This document shows, one piece after another, positions 62,000-64,000 of a stretch of DNA of 64,000 bases. Both the position numbers and the translations under genes were made by a program. Under the pieces are notes generated by a model. The model saw nothing but the letters and a program-made list of their open reading frames with translations. It made no database searches and was not told the DNA's origin. Each line of letters begins with the position of its first letter. The first letter of the stretch is position 1. This stretch comes from Breviolum minutum Mf 1.05b.01 (Eukaryota > Sar > Dinophyceae > Suessiales > Symbiodiniaceae). The stretch spans positions 18,240 through 82,239 of the forward strand of contig DF239165.1 of the NCBI GenBank assembly GCA_000507305.1. The letters are read 5' to 3'.

Positions 62000-62148
62000 G
62001 TTTTGGAGCATAGAGTTTGTTTTTGTTTTTTTCAAATCCGACCCACGGCAGATAATAGAAGCAGAATGCTGTCACCAAAATCTAAACTCGATAAGCCTCA
62101 GTAGTCCGCGCACAAAAAGTCCGGGAACCAAACTTTGACTCATTTCAG
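62000..62148 (+). other. Intron of DUF2135 gene (149 nt, GT-AG)
   Basis: GTTTTGG to GACTCATTTCAG. Joining phase 0 to phase 0 gives FKARNS|VHRPWVQDFG. Free of the inverted-repeat families. Confidence 0.65.
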
Positions 62149-63009
62149 GTGCATCGTCCTTGGGTTCAAGACTTTGGAGCGCTTTTCAAAGGCACCTTCA
62201 AGCTGTCCTTTACTGCTTTGAATGTCAAGGATAAGATGAGGCTGAAGAGTTTCAGTACAATGATCCTGGCAACTCTTGGTGCGAAGAACTTGACGCACTT
62301 CAATGCCATCCAGTTGAATGAAATGGACCGTCTGAAGAAGCTTCTCGACCGCATTGATGACGTCCAGAACTATGCCGGTGAGCGGGCCAATGCCGCTAGA
62401 GTCTTGCAAGCAGCATTGGGGCGGCTGGATCTTCAAGAGAGTGCCGTTCGCAATGCATGTGGAAGCTTGGATGCAGATGCTGCCAAACCCAGCCTCGCAT
62501 GTCTTGAGTTCACAAAACGGTTGACTTCAAGACGGCGTTGGTTTGAAAAGCATGCTGCTCGGGTTGCCTTGCCTATGGGAGTAGCTGTGACGGCGAACCG
62601 TGCCAAAGGACATTTTGGCCGTATCGGCCACAATGGTGTTGGGCTTGTCGGGAAACCGGCTGCAGTGCTGTTGGCCGCCGCAGTCATTTCAAAGACGGCA
62701 GAAGCAGCCATGGAGAGCTGTGACAAGACCGACAAAGATAGTTTCTGCGCAAGCTTTTGCGCACAGCTGAGGTGGGCCGACAGTTCGGAGCCAGAAGCTC
62801 GAAAAGCGCAGCTTGCAGCATCCCAACGTTGGTTGACCAATGAGTTTGGGTGTGCATGCGGGGATGCATCTTGGAACCCAGCAAAGGGATTCCGCACAGA
62901 CACCCCAACAGCTGAGGCTGGGCGTGCAAAAGGCACAAAGAGAAAGCCAGACTTTGAAAGTGAGTTTGCACAGGCTCGCAAACACCATGTGCGTGCTCTT
63001 GTGCTCTGA
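62149..63009 (+). CDS. DUF2135 gene exon 2, 286-residue unfamiliar domain
   Basis: A long open exon: VHRPWVQDFGALFKGTFKLS, FTALNVKDKMRLKSFSTMIL, ATLGAKNLTHFNAIQLNEMD, RLKKLLDRIDDVQNYAGERA ... ending HHVRALVL, TGA at 63007-63009. The first quarter is mixed strand/helix. The middle (about residues 80-170) is helical and basic. Residues 172-190 (GVGLVGKPAAVLLAAAVIS) are Ala/Leu-rich and hydrophobic, followed by a Cys-containing stretch (ESCDKTDKDSFCASFCAQLR) and CGCxCGD-like FGCACGDASW. I do not recognise the domain. Balanced codon use, one open frame and the length make coding near certain; the antisense is partly open. Confidence 0.75.
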   Translation: MHRPWVQDFGALFKGTFKLSFTALNVKDKMRLKSFSTMILATLGAKNLTHFNAIQLNEMDRLKKLLDRIDDVQNYAGERANAARVLQAALGRLDLQESAVRNACGSLDADAAKPSLACLEFTKRLTSRRRWFEKHAARVALPMGVAVTANRAKGHFGRIGHNGVGLVGKPAAVLLAAAVISKTAEAAMESCDKTDKDSFCASFCAQLRWADSSEPEARKAQLAASQRWLTNEFGCACGDASWNPAKGFRTDTPTAEAGRAKGTKRKPDFESEFAQARKHHVRALVL

Positions 63010-63360
63010 TCTTTGATCCTGCGATGGCGGGTTAGTGTTTGGCAGTGACTGTGGGGAAGCGGTGTTCTGCCATGAGTCTGAAAATGAAGGTTGAAGGGGG
63101 AGACGGGAAAGCAGCGGCTCCACTACATGCACACTTGTTCATATTTTTTCCATATGAATTGCCACATGTATTTTGCATGTGCATTGCATTCTTTGTGAGG
63201 TTTGTGTGGTTTGCACGGTTGCCAGCTAGTTTGGATTGTTGAACTCAATGGATTGGTGTTGGACTGAGGGCAGCAGAAACGTCTTCACCTATGGGACTTT
63301 CAGGCCATGACGGTGGAACGTTTTTCCCGGTGATTTGGAGTATGGTTCAAGACAACGATA

Positions 63361-63618
63361 TTGAAATGCCAGTCAAACATGCCAGATTCAACCTCTTTTT
63401 TTCCACGGCATTTTTTCATCAAAAAATTAGAGAACCCAGATATCACAAAAGACATGTTTTTCTTTTACAACCAACGCAGGAAACACGACTATGGCAGGCG
63501 CATGCTTGTTCCCCACGAAGGCCTGTTTGTGTTGAGCCGGAAGAGGTTCCCGCACGAGTTGCATTCCATCGTTCACCTGTTCAATTACAGTAGTAATAAG
63601 ATGATACTTCCCGGGTAG
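63361..63618 (+). CDS. Exon (DMFFFYNQRRKHDYGRRML...)
   Basis: FFIKKLENPDITKDMFFFYN, QRRKHDYGRRMLVPHEGLFV, LSRKRFPHELHSIVHLFNYS, then a stop at 63616-63618. The middle is clearly protein-like; the first part (63361-63410, T-runs) may be intron. An overlapping frame is open from 63291. It could belong to the same gene as the DUF2135 exons via an alternative join before the TGA at 63009, or to a following gene. A possible end is CAATTACAG at 63592. Confidence 0.55.
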   Translation: MKCQSNMPDSTSFFPRHFFIKKLENPDITKDMFFFYNQRRKHDYGRRMLVPHEGLFVLSRKRFPHELHSIVHLFNYSSNKMILPG

Positions 63619-64000
63619 GCTTGCGTATTTTGCTGAAAAATAATTGCTGTGATCTAGTTAATAAATCAAGTTGATGCGAATTACAAATCGATTTAGAATT
63701 CTAAATTCTTGAAACGGCAATTTCAATATTTCCGTCAAACCACTTATGGACATAGGTAGGTATAAATATTCGATGCGTGCTTCCTTCCCAAGCTTCGAAA
63801 CAGGCCATCCCAACAACCTGAGGTCCTATCATCAATGTCAGCCTGCGCTGGGCCCGGCAAAGAAACAAAAAAAAAAGAAATTTTGAATAATCGAAAAAAA
63901 TGATAGAAAATAATAATCTATATATTTAGATATTATTATTTTTTAAGGCAAATTTATAATATCTGAAAATAAATTAATAATAAAATATTAAATAATAATT
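63619..64000. other. AT-rich window end
   Basis: From about 63840 the sequence is almost only A and T (AATAATAAT, TATTATTATT). No gene seen. Confidence 0.7.

Noticed and set aside
1..64000. Dinoflagellate spliced-leader relic at gene starts
   Set aside because: I looked for the leader core (CCATTTTGGCTCAAG) and found no match that I could support.

Overview
This is eukaryotic nuclear DNA, most likely from a dinoflagellate. Three things point there. (1) From about 7 to 59 kb every plausible gene piece lies on the + strand as short exons of 50-250 bases, separated by introns of hundreds to about two thousand bases. (2) Exons between 13.2 and 32 kb spell out an N-terminal domain (QPH-like, SHQW..HPDP, WYDYFSVPQ, RGWCR.E, GDGEF motifs) followed by ankyrin repeats. 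I know this architecture from memory as a large uncharacterised family in dinoflagellate proteomes. (3) The introns are packed with short terminal-inverted-repeat elements that behave like introners, a class described as very diverse in dinoflagellates. A Suessiales relative (Polarella or Symbiodiniaceae) would fit, but no species call is possible here. I saw no tRNA, rRNA, CRISPR array or bacterial-style operon.

Layout. 1-7 kb: an Ala/Glu/Lys-rich tandem-repeat protein gene (1644-4129, broken by an N gap) with a possible last exon at 5945-6128; none of the inverted-repeat families occur here. 7-13 kb: scattered candidate exons, the first inverted-repeat elements, owner gene unknown. 13.2-18.4 kb: exons of the SHQW domain, several joined by phase-consistent GT-AG introns. 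19.4-20.9 kb: linker exons. 21.6-32 kb: ankyrin exons. 32-58.7 kb: about 50 further candidate exons of unknown product, which may be the C-terminal part of the same giant gene or one or more following genes. 59-61.5 kb: more candidate exons, few elements. 61.57-63.0 kb: a two-exon DUF2135 (YfaP-like) gene with an unfamiliar 286-residue second exon, then one more coding exon and an AT-rich end.

The most interesting system is the intron landscape. At least ten families of 80-150 bp hairpin-forming elements sit between coding pieces. Several insertions can be proved from sequence: an 8-bp target duplication with an empty paralogous site (28.8 kb), a 9-bp duplication inside another element (31.6 kb), and a 10-bp duplication (26.1 kb). 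One family is flanked by TA. For two families the element borders coincide with reading-frame borders, so the elements look like introns in their own right, some with non-GT donors. Exon boundaries are estimates wherever no clean GT-AG phase match is stated. Many short exons are open in more than one frame, and at least one single-base frameshift is present, so the underlying assembly probably carries homopolymer errors.
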